A stretch of DNA of 64,000 nucleotides from Bacteriovoracaceae bacterium UBA3083. GTDB taxonomy: Bacteria > Bdellovibrionota > Bacteriovoracia > Bacteriovoracales > Bacteriovoracaceae. The notes under the pieces are model-generated. The model was not told where the DNA came from and did not search any database. It was given only the letters and a program-made list of their open reading frames with translations. Where the stretch lies: positions 124,001 to 188,000 of the forward strand of contig DFBJ01000009.1 of assembly GCA_002366565.1 (NCBI GenBank), read 5' to 3'. Shown piece by piece: positions 43,864-52,529 of the stretch. The translations under genes and the position numbers were made by a program. Position 1 is the first letter of the stretch. Each line of letters starts with the position of its first letter.

Positions 43864-45015
43864 ATGAATAAAAAATATATTTTAATCGCATTCTCTTCGC
43901 TCCTTATTTTAGGGTGCTCTTCAACTAAAGATAGAAAGTTTCGAGATCAGGTTTCATCAGAACTAGTTGAAGCATTTGACCTGAAAGACAATCAATTTGA
44001 AAAATTTAAAGTGAATGAGTTCAAAGAAGATGAAAAGGAACTTACTGATCAGAAAGTTTCAGCAGCTGATTCGAAATCAGTTAAAAAAGTGTCTTCTAAA
44101 AAGAAGAAAAAGTCTAAACCTAAGAAAGTAGTTAAGAAGAAAGTACCAGCAAAAGCAAAAGTTCCTCAAGAAACTATTTCTGAAGAGACTGTTGATAAGA
44201 TTGGGGAAGAACATGAGGACTATCCTGATGTTTTTAAGGGATATAATAAGAAGTACAAGTATGTATGGAATAATGTTAAGCCAATCTTTTATCCAAATGA
44301 AAAATTTGTTTTAAGGGCAAGCTACTTAGGTATTACTGTTGGTCATGCGCAGTTAGAGACTCTACCTGTTGTGAACGTTGCTGGAAGAAAAGCCTTTCAT
44401 TTTAAGGGTTCTCTTAAGAGTGCTAGCTTTTATAATTATATTTATGAGGTAGAGGATTGGATTGAGAGCTATGTCGATGCAAGAACATTTCTACCTGTGA
44501 AGTATACTCTTGTTCAGAGAGAGTCAGGGCAAAATGTTGATGATCTTCAGTTATTTGATCTTGAAACCCTTAAGACATACTTTTGGTATAAGAGACTTAA
44601 GAAAGGAAAAATTAAAAAAATAGAGAAGAATGAATTTACTCCTAAGTATTTTCAAGATTCATTCTCTGCTTTGTATTTTGTAAGAGGCTTAGATTTAAAA
44701 ATTGGTAGTAAGTACGAATTTCCAATCATCACTAGAACAAAAATTTGGTTGATGAAAATGGAAGTAGAAAAAATTGAAGAAATTAAAATAATGGGGAAAT
44801 GGGTAAAAGCTTTTAAAATTAAGGCCGAAACTCGTTTTCCTGGAGTTCTTTCTAAAAAAGGTGATATCAACTTTTGGTTTAGTACAGATAAGTATAGAAA
44901 GATTTTAAAGTTTAAGGCCAACGTGAAGATTGGTGCAATTGAAGGTGAACTCGTAGATTACAGTCAAGGTGATAAACGATTTACCATGAGTGATATTTTC
45001 CCAGGAGAATATTAG
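43864..45015 (+). CDS. DUF3108-type lipoprotein
   Basis: A 383-residue protein with a lipobox signal (MNKKYILIAFSSLLILG then Cys18). A Lys-rich, Glu-rich linker (about 50-110) precedes a beta-rich domain matching the DUF3108 pattern: FVLRASYLGITVGHAQLETL near the start, EVEDWIESYVDARTFLPVKY, and FWFSTDKYRKILKFKANVKI near the end. DUF3108 proteins are periplasmic and structurally related to lipid-binding proteins, but their function is unsettled. Position after the lpx genes suggests an envelope lipid role. It abuts the next gene with no spacer. No Shine-Dalgarno is visible, and an inverted repeat overlaps the initiation region. Confidence 0.8.
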   Translation: MNKKYILIAFSSLLILGCSSTKDRKFRDQVSSELVEAFDLKDNQFEKFKVNEFKEDEKELTDQKVSAADSKSVKKVSSKKKKKSKPKKVVKKKVPAKAKVPQETISEETVDKIGEEHEDYPDVFKGYNKKYKYVWNNVKPIFYPNEKFVLRASYLGITVGHAQLETLPVVNVAGRKAFHFKGSLKSASFYNYIYEVEDWIESYVDARTFLPVKYTLVQRESGQNVDDLQLFDLETLKTYFWYKRLKKGKIKKIEKNEFTPKYFQDSFSALYFVRGLDLKIGSKYEFPIITRTKIWLMKMEVEKIEEIKIMGKWVKAFKIKAETRFPGVLSKKGDINFWFSTDKYRKILKFKANVKIGAIEGELVDYSQGDKRFTMSDIFPGEY

Positions 45016-46185
45016 ATGGCAAATATCTTTAGAGACCAACAAAATATTCTCTATGTCTGTCTTGGTTCTAAGTGGGGGACACGAGAAAGAATGGCGATTA
45101 AAGACTGTTTGATTGCTAGAGAGACAGGGCATAATATTTTCTTATATTGCATAAGAGACTCTATTATAAATATGAAAGCTAAAGAGCTTGGTATTGATTG
45201 TCTTTTTCATGTTGGAAGTATTTCATTTAACTTTTTAAAATGGCATAAGCTAAATGCATTTGTTCAATATCTTACTAAGTTCAATATCTCTCTAGTACAT
45301 TGCTACGATATTTCATTTCTATGGCCAGCAAGCTTTTACTTAAAGAGAAAATCAAAAATATCTCTAGTATTCACATTTAATCATGAGATTAAAAAGTTCT
45401 ATCGAAAGTTCTGGCACAGAAATTTAATTAGAAGAATAGATCAAGTTTTTCTTCCAATTAAGGAGATGGCCGATGGTGTCCATGGACACTTAGAAGTACC
45501 TATTCGAAAATTTGAATATACTGGTTTAGGTGTAGGGAAAGATATTAATTCAAATAATTCAGATAAGAGTTCTGGAGCGTGGTTTGTTGGCTGTGCTGTT
45601 GGTGGACACGAAAAAGATATTAATTTTTTAAAACCTGCCATAAGTGCAGTAAATTCTCTTAATACAAAATCTAGCTTGGTAAAAAAAGTAAAACTACTTA
45701 TCTACTCTGAAGTTCCTTGGGAGAAGTTTCTCCTTAGGGATAGCGTAAAAGAGTTTATTTCTGAAATAGGAGCTATTGACCATATCTTCTTAGAATTTAC
45801 TGATGACGTAAGTAAGAGTTGTAGAATGGTGGATGCTTGGATTGGGTTGGATACAAAGATTCCTATTGAGGACCTCCTAGTCAATTCTCTTCTAAATAAT
45901 GTGCCATCCTTGGCCCCAAGAACATATGCTACAAAAGAATTATTTAGAAAGAGGGGAAGGCTAGGGGAGACCTATAAGCCTGGAGATGCTCGTGAGATTA
46001 GAGAGAAGATTGAGAAAATCTTTGTAACTTACACGGACTACCTAAATCGCTTAAGTAAGGGAAAGGAAGATTTAACTTCAGATTTTGGCTTTGAATTCTA
46101 TAAGAATCAACTACTTATGGGGTATCAGAAAATCCTCACTAAGCGTGAGAGATTAATCCGAAATAAGAGACTTAAGAGACTGTAA
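45016..46185 (+). CDS. GT-B-type glycosyltransferase-like protein
   Basis: A 389-residue protein without signal peptide. The two-domain layout resembles GT4-type glycosyltransferases: an N-terminal half with LVHCYDISFLWPASFYLKRK and the domain II segment IPIEDLLVNSLLNNVPSLAP, which matches the family's E-x7-E/cGvP region in degenerate form. The C terminus is strongly basic (KRERLIRNKRLKRL), compatible with membrane association. The donor and acceptor are unknown. It directly follows the DUF3108 lipoprotein and the lipid A genes, so an envelope glycan or lipid A mannosylation role is conceivable. That is an inference. Confidence 0.65.
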   Translation: MANIFRDQQNILYVCLGSKWGTRERMAIKDCLIARETGHNIFLYCIRDSIINMKAKELGIDCLFHVGSISFNFLKWHKLNAFVQYLTKFNISLVHCYDISFLWPASFYLKRKSKISLVFTFNHEIKKFYRKFWHRNLIRRIDQVFLPIKEMADGVHGHLEVPIRKFEYTGLGVGKDINSNNSDKSSGAWFVGCAVGGHEKDINFLKPAISAVNSLNTKSSLVKKVKLLIYSEVPWEKFLLRDSVKEFISEIGAIDHIFLEFTDDVSKSCRMVDAWIGLDTKIPIEDLLVNSLLNNVPSLAPRTYATKELFRKRGRLGETYKPGDAREIREKIEKIFVTYTDYLNRLSKGKEDLTSDFGFEFYKNQLLMGYQKILTKRERLIRNKRLKRL

Positions 46186-46368
46186 ATTCACAAATAATCA
46201 AAAATTTTAACTGTACTTTATCCAGTGCATCAGTTATCTTTTCGCAAAACAAATTTCTCTCATGTCGCAGTAGCGAATACAGGGACGCGGGCATTGCCAG
46301 CGCTATCTAAAATTATGGTAAAGAATTGGGAGTATCCAAGCCCGAATCTGAGCCTAGGGAGGTCAAAT

Positions 46369-48105
46369 ATGACTACTCAAGAATTAAAGCAAAAATGGAT
46401 GGAAGGTTTTGAAATCGTTTACGGTGAAGACGTAGAAACTGTTGAATCAACAGAATTTTCAAAACTATTAGAAACAACAACTACTAAGAACTTTCAAGAA
46501 GGTGAAGTTTTTATGGGGAACGTTGTTTCAATCGGACCTGATTATGTAATGATCGATATCGGTTATAAGCAAGAAGGTTTAGTTTCAGTTAGAGAATTCC
46601 AAAACTATGATGGTTCTCTAAAGATTAAAGAAGGTGACGATATTGAAGTTTATTTAGATAAGCTTGAGTCATCAATGGGTAACCTTGTTCTTTCTAAAGA
46701 TAAGGCCGAAATCCTTAAAGCTTGGGATAAAATTTCTGAAGCTTGTGAAAAAGGTACTCCTCTTGAGGGGACTGTTATCGCTAAGGTTAAAGGTGGACTT
46801 TCTGTAGATATCGGCGTTAAGGCGTTCTTACCAGGTTCTCAAATTGATCTTAGACCAACTAGATACCTTGATAAGTACATCGGTAAAAAGATGGAATTCA
46901 AAGTAATTAAGTTCAACAAGAAAAGAGGAAACATCGTACTTTCAAGAAGAGCTATTCTTCAAGAAGAGCGTGGAAAAATGAGACAAGAAATTCTTGATCA
47001 AATCCAAGAAGGTATGATTGTTAAAGGTATCGTTAAAAACATCACTGATTACGGTGCATTCATCGATCTTGGTGGTATTGACGGTCTTCTACATATTACT
47101 GATATGTCTTGGGGAAGAGTTAAGCATCCTTCTAACCTACTTAATATGGGTGACGAAATTGATGTTAAGATCCTTAAGTTTGATTCTGAAAAAGAAAGAG
47201 TTTCTCTTGGACTTAAGCAAGTTCAACCAAACCCTTGGGAAAAAGCTAAAGAGACTTACACTGCTGGAACTAAAGTTGGTGGAGAAATCGTATCTGTTAA
47301 AGATTACGGTGTATTCATTGAGCTTGACGATGGGATCGAAGGTCTTATCCACGTTTCTGAAATGTCTTGGACAGGGAAAATTAAAAACCCAGCTAAGCAC
47401 TTCAGTGTTGGTGAAAGAATTGAAGCTCAAGTACTTGACGTTGACGTTGAGAACAAGAGAATTTCTCTTGGACTTAAGCAACTTCAAGAAAATCCATGGG
47501 AAGCAATTGAAGCTAAGTACCCTGTAGGGACTAAGGTAACTGGTAAAGTTAAGTCAATTGTTGAATTTGGAATGTTTATTGATCTAGGTGAAGATGTTGA
47601 TGCATTAATTCACGTTTCTGATCTTTCTTGGACTAAGAAAAACGTAAACATTAACGAAGAATACAAAGAAGAATCTGAAGTTGAAGCTGTTGTTCTTTCT
47701 GTAGACAAAGAGAACTCTAAGTTCTGTCTTGGAATTAAGCAACTTCACGAAGATCCTTGGAAGAAAATTGAAACTAGATTTCCTGTTGGAACTGTAGTTG
47801 AAGCAGAAGTAGTTAGAGTTACTGACTTTGGTGCTTTCGTTGAGCTAGAGACTGGAATTGAAGGTCTAGTACATATTTCTGAACTTTCTGAAGAGAGAGT
47901 TGATAAGCCTGAAGACGTTATCAAAAAAGGTGACGTTGCAAAAGCAATGGTAATTTCAATTGATAAAGATGCGAAGAAGATCGCTCTTTCAATTAAAGCT
48001 GCTGCAAGTGCTGCTGCAAGTGGTTCTTATAATGCTGGTACAGTGAAAGCTGCTACTCTTGCTGATAAGTTCAAAGGTTTCTCAATCGATAAAGACGAAG
48101 AATAA
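46369..48105 (+). CDS. rpsA: 30S ribosomal protein S1
   Basis: I choose the ATG at 46369 (MTTQELKQKWMEGF) because AGGGAGG lies seven bases before it; the open frame extends further upstream through the leader but has no ribosome site. The 578-residue protein has six S1 repeats starting near residues 38, 122, 205, 292, 379 and 466, the last four in the form GTKVGGEIVSVKDYGVFIEL. S1 binds mRNA and the 30S subunit and helps unfold leaders. The domain count and length match proteobacterial S1 (about 557). The 180-base leader may be an autoregulatory target, as in E. coli. Confidence 0.96.
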   Translation: MTTQELKQKWMEGFEIVYGEDVETVESTEFSKLLETTTTKNFQEGEVFMGNVVSIGPDYVMIDIGYKQEGLVSVREFQNYDGSLKIKEGDDIEVYLDKLESSMGNLVLSKDKAEILKAWDKISEACEKGTPLEGTVIAKVKGGLSVDIGVKAFLPGSQIDLRPTRYLDKYIGKKMEFKVIKFNKKRGNIVLSRRAILQEERGKMRQEILDQIQEGMIVKGIVKNITDYGAFIDLGGIDGLLHITDMSWGRVKHPSNLLNMGDEIDVKILKFDSEKERVSLGLKQVQPNPWEKAKETYTAGTKVGGEIVSVKDYGVFIELDDGIEGLIHVSEMSWTGKIKNPAKHFSVGERIEAQVLDVDVENKRISLGLKQLQENPWEAIEAKYPVGTKVTGKVKSIVEFGMFIDLGEDVDALIHVSDLSWTKKNVNINEEYKEESEVEAVVLSVDKENSKFCLGIKQLHEDPWKKIETRFPVGTVVEAEVVRVTDFGAFVELETGIEGLVHISELSEERVDKPEDVIKKGDVAKAMVISIDKDAKKIALSIKAAASAAASGSYNAGTVKAATLADKFKGFSIDKDEE

Positions 48106-48134
48106 TATAAAATTTACAATTTGTTTTTATATCT

Positions 48135-48160
48135 AGGGCCCATGTATGTGGGCCCTTTTT
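48135..48160 (+). terminator. Rho-independent terminator after rpsA
   Basis: AGGGCCCA (48135-48142) and TGGGCCCT (48149-48156) form an eight-base-pair stem with a six-base loop followed by T. The rest of the gap to 48363 is AT-rich and shows no gene. Confidence 0.9.
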
Positions 48161-48363
48161 ATTGCTCATTCTCACTATACATACTCCATTCTTACATTTT
48201 ATTTCGCACTGTTTCTTTTTATAAGTGCTCGTTATTATATTAATTAATGTCTTTGTCTGACATATTCTTACATTTGCATGTACTAATTACAATGTAGCGC
48301 CCTTCAAACTGACACTGTAAATAACGGGTGTTAGTTTTCTGTTATCGAAAAAAGGGGAGAAGA

Positions 48364-49425
48364 ATGAAATCAGTATTAGTATTAACAGTTTTATGTGTAA
48401 GCGCGAACGTCGCAGCAGCTCAACCAAAAGTAGCCTATGGTGACGATAATAGAATTGATATAGTAGATAGTAGAGATGCAATGAGAAAGACTCTAGCAGC
48501 ATCTACAGCAACGCAAATTAAGAACTATAAACTTACTTTATCTGAAGATAAGGCAACATACGCTCTAAAAAATGAAACATTAGAAGACTTTATGTTAATG
48601 ATCTCTAGATCATGGTGGAATCCTGAAGGGACTCCTCTTTGTGAAGGTGAGAAGTTTGCTAAACAACTTTCAGTTGGGAATTGTTCAGGATTTTTAGTTG
48701 GTGATAAGTACTTAGTTACAGCAGGACACTGTATGGCCTCTGAGTCTGATTGTTCAGGTGCTAAATGGGTATTTGATTACAAGAAAGGTGAAGTTGAAGA
48801 TTTAACTATCGAAGCAAGTAAGGTTTACTCTTGTAAGACAATTGTAAGTCAAAAGCTTACTAGTAGTGACAAAATGGATTACGCACTTATAGAGCTTGAT
48901 AAAGCTGTAGAAGGTAAAGAGCCACTTAAGTTTAGAACTGAAGGTGAGATTGCTCTTGGTGAAGGTGTATTTGTAATTGGTTCTCCATCAGGTCTACCAC
49001 TTAAAATTTCAGGTGATGCAACTGTACAAAGTACGTCAAATACAGTTTACTTCAACGCTGATCTAGATACTTTTGGTGGTAACTCAGGTTCTGCAGTATT
49101 TAACTCTAGAAGTGGAGAAGTTGAAGGAATTCTAGTTCGTGGAGCAAAAGATTACGCAACTTATACAAAGAAAGATGCTGATGGAAATGAGTACCAATGT
49201 ATGGGCGTAAACTACTGTGAAAACGGTGTTACTGGTGGAAGTTGTGGTGGTGAAGCCGTAACAAAAATTACAAATCTTGAAATTGAAAAAACAATTGAAG
49301 AGTTTGAAAATAAAGTAGTTGTAGAGCCAACTGCTGAAGAAGTTGCCTTAGCTAATGCAGATGCAGCAAGTGCAGCTTTCTTAGCAGAGATCAACGGAAT
49401 CTTAGACGACGCAGAATTACAATAA
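48364..49425 (+). CDS. Secreted trypsin-like serine protease
   Basis: I start at ATG 48364, which has AGGGGAG just upstream and gives a signal peptide (MKSVLVLTVLCVSANVAAA). The 353-residue protein carries the S1-family catalytic triad: His122 in LVTAGHC, Asp172 in MDYALIEL and Ser241 in FGGNSGSAVF. Cysteine pairs around these are consistent with an exported protein. The C-terminal 60 residues are Ala/Glu-rich and helical. In a presumed predatory bacterium such a secreted protease is a natural candidate for prey protein digestion. That is an inference from family and lifestyle. A terminator follows. Confidence 0.92.
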   Translation: MKSVLVLTVLCVSANVAAAQPKVAYGDDNRIDIVDSRDAMRKTLAASTATQIKNYKLTLSEDKATYALKNETLEDFMLMISRSWWNPEGTPLCEGEKFAKQLSVGNCSGFLVGDKYLVTAGHCMASESDCSGAKWVFDYKKGEVEDLTIEASKVYSCKTIVSQKLTSSDKMDYALIELDKAVEGKEPLKFRTEGEIALGEGVFVIGSPSGLPLKISGDATVQSTSNTVYFNADLDTFGGNSGSAVFNSRSGEVEGILVRGAKDYATYTKKDADGNEYQCMGVNYCENGVTGGSCGGEAVTKITNLEIEKTIEEFENKVVVEPTAEEVALANADAASAAFLAEINGILDDAELQ

Positions 49426-49481
49426 GTAGAGTTAACAGGTGAAGCGAACTTAAAAAATGTGTCGCGACCTTTTAATTATAT

Positions 49482-49516
49482 AAGGCCTATCTATAAGATA
49501 GGCCTTTATTTTTTTT
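49482..49516 (+). terminator. Rho-independent terminator after the protease gene
   Basis: AAGGCCTATC and GATAGGCCTT pair over ten bases with a five-base loop, followed by a long T-run. Confidence 0.92.
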
Positions 49517-49535
49517 AAGAGCAAAAAGAGTTTCA

Positions 49536-50078
49536 ATGAAGTACTTCTATCACCTTGTTCCAAATCCATTCATAGGAAAGAAATTAATACCATTGAATGA
49601 AATGGATCCAAAAGGAGAGCTCTTTCTTTCACATTCTAAGAAATATATTGGAAGAGAATCTTTAACTAAAGAAATTATTCCGATACTTAATTGTAAGTGG
49701 AATGATGTTGTTCAGTTCTCTGCAATTAATCCTCAGTTAATTATAAATCAACTTAGGAAGATACAACCCAATTTAGATATTACTAGAATGAAGTGTTTTA
49801 AGGTTTGTATTGAGGAAGTTGAAGATATCTATGAAGGTGTTATTTTTGAACGCGAGCAGAGTAGAGAGAAAGGTAACTTTAAGATTTACCCAAGTGAAGT
49901 AAAGTTACTTAATTCTAAAAACTATAAAGAACTAAGTTCAGTTCCTGAAAAGACTATTGAATATTGGAAGAGAGTTGAGAGTGAAGGTGGAAAATACTTA
50001 TGGTTTCCCTATATCCCTCACGTCTTTTTAAAAGGAGCCGTAGATACGACTCACTTCGAAGTTATAGATTTGGTATGA
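49536..50078 (+). CDS. Hypothetical protein
   Basis: A 180-residue soluble protein beginning MKYFYHLVPNPFIGKKLIPL, with no signal peptide and no motif I know. The start YFYHLVP and the later FPYIPHVFLKG are the most distinctive segments and may mark a small family in related predators. It is isolated by a terminator upstream and is convergent with the next gene. A GAG-type ribosome site (AAAAGAG) precedes the ATG. Confidence 0.6.
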   Translation: MKYFYHLVPNPFIGKKLIPLNEMDPKGELFLSHSKKYIGRESLTKEIIPILNCKWNDVVQFSAINPQLIINQLRKIQPNLDITRMKCFKVCIEEVEDIYEGVIFEREQSREKGNFKIYPSEVKLLNSKNYKELSSVPEKTIEYWKRVESEGGKYLWFPYIPHVFLKGAVDTTHFEVIDLV

Positions 50079-50079
50079 A

Positions 50080-50379
50080 TTATTGTTTTGGTAGGTTTGG
50101 ATCTTCTGGCATACAAACCATACAACCATGTTCATCATTATGAATGTGGCTGGCGATCTCTTCATCAACTTCATTTCTTAGAGTCGAAAGGTCCGATTCA
50201 TCTGCTCCTAGACTGACGGCTAATGTCTCAGATAGTGATGGTGCATGGATTTTAATATCAATACCCATTTCTTCCATCTTTCTAGCATAATCAAAAGCTT
50301 TCTCATGATCTTCAAAGTCACATTCATAAAGAACTTCTAATGAATTGGCCTCAATGACTTTGATTTTACTTTTTGACAT
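50080..50379 (-). CDS. Hypothetical small acidic protein with CxxC
   Basis: A 99-residue acidic protein. The middle part (EDHEKAFDYARKMEEMGIDI) looks helical and the C terminus has HIHNDEHGCMVCMPEDP, a His/Cys cluster that could bind a metal. GAGGGAAAG lies upstream of the ATG on the minus strand. It converges on the previous hypothetical gene with one base between stops and is divergent from the receiver-like gene. No family recognised. Confidence 0.6.
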   Translation of the reverse strand: MSKSKIKVIEANSLEVLYECDFEDHEKAFDYARKMEEMGIDIKIHAPSLSETLAVSLGADESDLSTLRNEVDEEIASHIHNDEHGCMVCMPEDPNLPKQ

Positions 50380-50454
50380 ATTTTACTTTCCCTCTAGAAT
50401 TTGGTTTGTTAAAAACCTTCTATAACACTCTAACATGCTAGGGATTTCATAGAA

Positions 50455-50796
50455 ATGAAAAAGCTATATTATATCGAACAAGAGACTTTCCTTAGGGATT
50501 TACTAGAAGCCCTGTGTCGCGCTGGAGAAGGCTATGAAGCTTTCACTACTGAAGATGGGAGTGACAATCTATATTTTTTCAATGACTTAAAACCTGATTT
50601 CATTCTTATAGACTGGAATACTGTTGAGTCATATCAAGAAAAGCTCTTATCTGATCTTCAAGAAGTATCGCAGATTCCTGTGGGGGTTACTAAGCTTTCT
50701 GAGCAAAATTTACCTAAAGAGTGGTTAGATAGATCGGTACTCGTTCTAGATAAGCCTATAGAAGCAAAATCAATTCTTAAAAAGATCTTTTCCTAA
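50455..50796 (+). CDS. Receiver-like (CheY-fold) stand-alone domain
   Basis: A 113-residue protein with the length and layout of a response-regulator receiver: an acidic pair replaced by E8 and E10 in YYIEQETF, a phospho-acceptor-like Asp53 in FILIDWNT, Thr79 in VGVTKL and Lys100-Pro in VLDKP. The replacement of the Asp pair by Glu may reduce magnesium binding. No output domain or kinase is nearby. It could act as a CheY-like adaptor, but this is uncertain. A perfect hairpin begins at its stop codon. Confidence 0.65.
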   Translation: MKKLYYIEQETFLRDLLEALCRAGEGYEAFTTEDGSDNLYFFNDLKPDFILIDWNTVESYQEKLLSDLQEVSQIPVGVTKLSEQNLPKEWLDRSVLVLDKPIEAKSILKKIFS

Positions 50797-50821
50797 ATCC
50801 ATTATTCGTTAATAATGGATT
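50796..50821. repeat. Perfect inverted repeat after the receiver-like gene
   Basis: AATCCATTATT (50796-50806) and AATAATGGATT (50811-50821) pair over eleven bases with a four-base loop. There is no T-run after it, so a terminator is doubtful; a dimeric-regulator operator or RNA hairpin before the micropeptide frame are alternatives. Confidence 0.5.
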
Positions 50822-50822
50822 A

Positions 50823-50915
50823 ATGGATAAAGAATTAATCACCATCATTGGCTCACTAGTTATCATTCTACTCATCGTGGTACTTACCATTTACTTTAGA
50901 AGTGGGCTTTTTTAG
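50823..50915 (+). CDS. Possible 30-residue single-span membrane peptide
   Basis: A short frame encodes 30 residues beginning MDKELITIIGSLVIILLIVV and ending LTIYFRSGLF, a textbook single transmembrane helix with charged ends. It lies in the gap between the receiver-like gene and the aldehyde dehydrogenase gene. No clear Shine-Dalgarno precedes the ATG, so it may be chance, but the compositional pattern is unusually clean for non-coding AT-rich DNA. Confidence 0.35.
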   Translation: MDKELITIIGSLVIILLIVVLTIYFRSGLF

Positions 50916-50963
50916 GTCTAACTAATACTCTTCTTTAATTTCAACACTTTGATGCGTCTCGTA

Positions 50964-50991
50964 TTCAAGCTCTGTATATTTGTCCTATAAT
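50964..50991 (+). promoter_or_regulatory. Weak promoter candidate for the URC operon
   Basis: TATAAT at 50986-50991 with a poor -35 match TTCAAG sixteen bases upstream lies 38 bases before the aldehyde dehydrogenase start. The -10 box is perfect; the -35 is weak, as for an activated promoter. Confidence 0.35.
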
Positions 50992-51028
50992 AAACAGCTA
51001 TTTATTTTATTTATAATACGGAGTCATA

Positions 51029-52507
51029 ATGAGTTTAATTGAAATACCTACAGAGGTAATAGAAGCCCCAAACTTTATTGGTGGAGAGTGGATCAAAGGC
51101 GATGGATCTACTATTGATATATATTCACCTTACACTGGATCTATTGTAGGGAGAACTAACGAATCTACAAATTCTCAGATCGATGTGGCAATTGCAAAAG
51201 CAAAAGAAGCTCAAATAGCCTGGGGGAAAACTCCAATTAAAGACAGAACAAAAGTCATGTTCAACTTTAGAGAAATACTTCTTAGAGATATCGATAAAAT
51301 CGCTCACATAGTTTCTCTTGAAAATGGAAAAATTATTTCAGAATCAAAAGCTGGAATAATGAAGGGAATAGAAGTCCTAGAGTATGCAATCAGTCTTCAG
51401 AACTTAGATGCTGGAGCAAAGATGGAAGTCTCTAGAGGTGTTTCATGTGAATACAGAAGAGAGGCCCTAGGTGTCGTTGCTTCAATTACTCCATTTAACT
51501 TTCCAGCAATGGTTCCTATGTGGACAATTCCTATTGCTATTACTTTAGGGAATTCATATGTATGGAAACCTTCAGAGAAAACTCCTTTAACAGCAACTCT
51601 AATTGGACAAGCATTAATTGAAGCGGGACTACCTGCAGGAGTACTTACTATTCTTAATGGAACAGCTGATTGTGTAAATGCAATTGTTGATCATAAAGAT
51701 GTTAAGGCAGTAGGTTTTGTTGGTTCATCTAAGATTGCAAAGCTTGTTTACGCAAGAGCAACAACACAAGGAAAGAGGGCCCTTTGTCTTGGTGGAGCTA
51801 AGAACCATATTATTCTTCTTCCAGATGCTGATCCAGAAATGGCAGGAGTTGGTATTGCTGACTCATTCACAGGTTGTGCTGGTCAAAGATGTATGGCCGC
51901 ATCTGTTCTACTTGCTGTTGGAAGTGTTGATAAGCAAATTGAAAGTATTATTGAAAGAGCTAAGAGTACTTCTCTTGGTGACAAGATGGGCGCAATTATC
52001 ACTAAAGAACAAGTTGAGTTCTTAAATTCTGCAATTGATAAAGCAGAGAAAGATGGTGCAAAGATTCTACTTGATGGAAGAAATGCAAAGAAGCCTGAAG
52101 GACTTGGTGAAGGTTTCTGGTTAGGACCAACTATTCTTGATGGTGTATCTTCAGACTCTGAAGCATCAAAATTAGAATTATTTGGACCTATTATGAGCAT
52201 TATTAGATGTGACAATATTACTGAAGCATTAAAAATTGAAAATGCAAATGACTATGGAAATGCTGCAAGTGTTTTCACTAACAGTGGCTCACTTGCAGAG
52301 ATCGTTGCTAAGAATGCAAGTGCTGGAATGGTTGGAATTAATATTGGTGTACCAGTTCCAAGGGAACCATTTAGTTTTGGTGGAATTAATGAATCTAAGT
52401 TTGGTCATGGAGATATAACTGGTGAAAACAGTTTAAATTTCTGGTCACACAACAAGAAAGTCACAACAAAGTGGCAGATGCAAAATGATCATAACTGGAT
52501 GAGCTAA
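51029..52507 (+). CDS. mmsA: CoA-acylating (methyl)malonate-semialdehyde dehydrogenase-like enzyme
   Basis: A 492-residue aldehyde dehydrogenase of MmsA type: PNFIGGEWIKG at the N terminus, ITPFNFPAMVPMWTIPIAI, then FTGCAGQRCMAA with the catalytic Cys288 and the Arg typical of MmsA, and GGINESKFGHGDITGENSL near the end. MmsA-type enzymes convert malonate semialdehyde to acetyl-CoA with CoA and NAD. As the first gene of a uracil-catabolic operon it would use the C3 product of uracil (malonate semialdehyde, from 3-hydroxypropionate or directly). The spacing to the next gene is 22 bases. Substrate specificity is inferred from context. Confidence 0.85.
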   Translation: MSLIEIPTEVIEAPNFIGGEWIKGDGSTIDIYSPYTGSIVGRTNESTNSQIDVAIAKAKEAQIAWGKTPIKDRTKVMFNFREILLRDIDKIAHIVSLENGKIISESKAGIMKGIEVLEYAISLQNLDAGAKMEVSRGVSCEYRREALGVVASITPFNFPAMVPMWTIPIAITLGNSYVWKPSEKTPLTATLIGQALIEAGLPAGVLTILNGTADCVNAIVDHKDVKAVGFVGSSKIAKLVYARATTQGKRALCLGGAKNHIILLPDADPEMAGVGIADSFTGCAGQRCMAASVLLAVGSVDKQIESIIERAKSTSLGDKMGAIITKEQVEFLNSAIDKAEKDGAKILLDGRNAKKPEGLGEGFWLGPTILDGVSSDSEASKLELFGPIMSIIRCDNITEALKIENANDYGNAASVFTNSGSLAEIVAKNASAGMVGINIGVPVPREPFSFGGINESKFGHGDITGENSLNFWSHNKKVTTKWQMQNDHNWMS

Positions 52508-52529
52508 GCTTCATTCACAGGAGAAATAT

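Noticed and set aside
46225..46368. N-terminal extension of ribosomal protein S1 upstream of MTTQELKQ
   Set aside because: The 48 extra codons have no ribosome site and do not resemble S1; the strong AGGGAGG before 46369 marks the true start.
47018..47527. 169-residue plus-strand frame inside rpsA and a matching minus-strand frame
   Set aside because: These are shadows created by the repeated, codon-biased S1 domains; the repetitive Leu-rich translation mirrors the S1 repeats.
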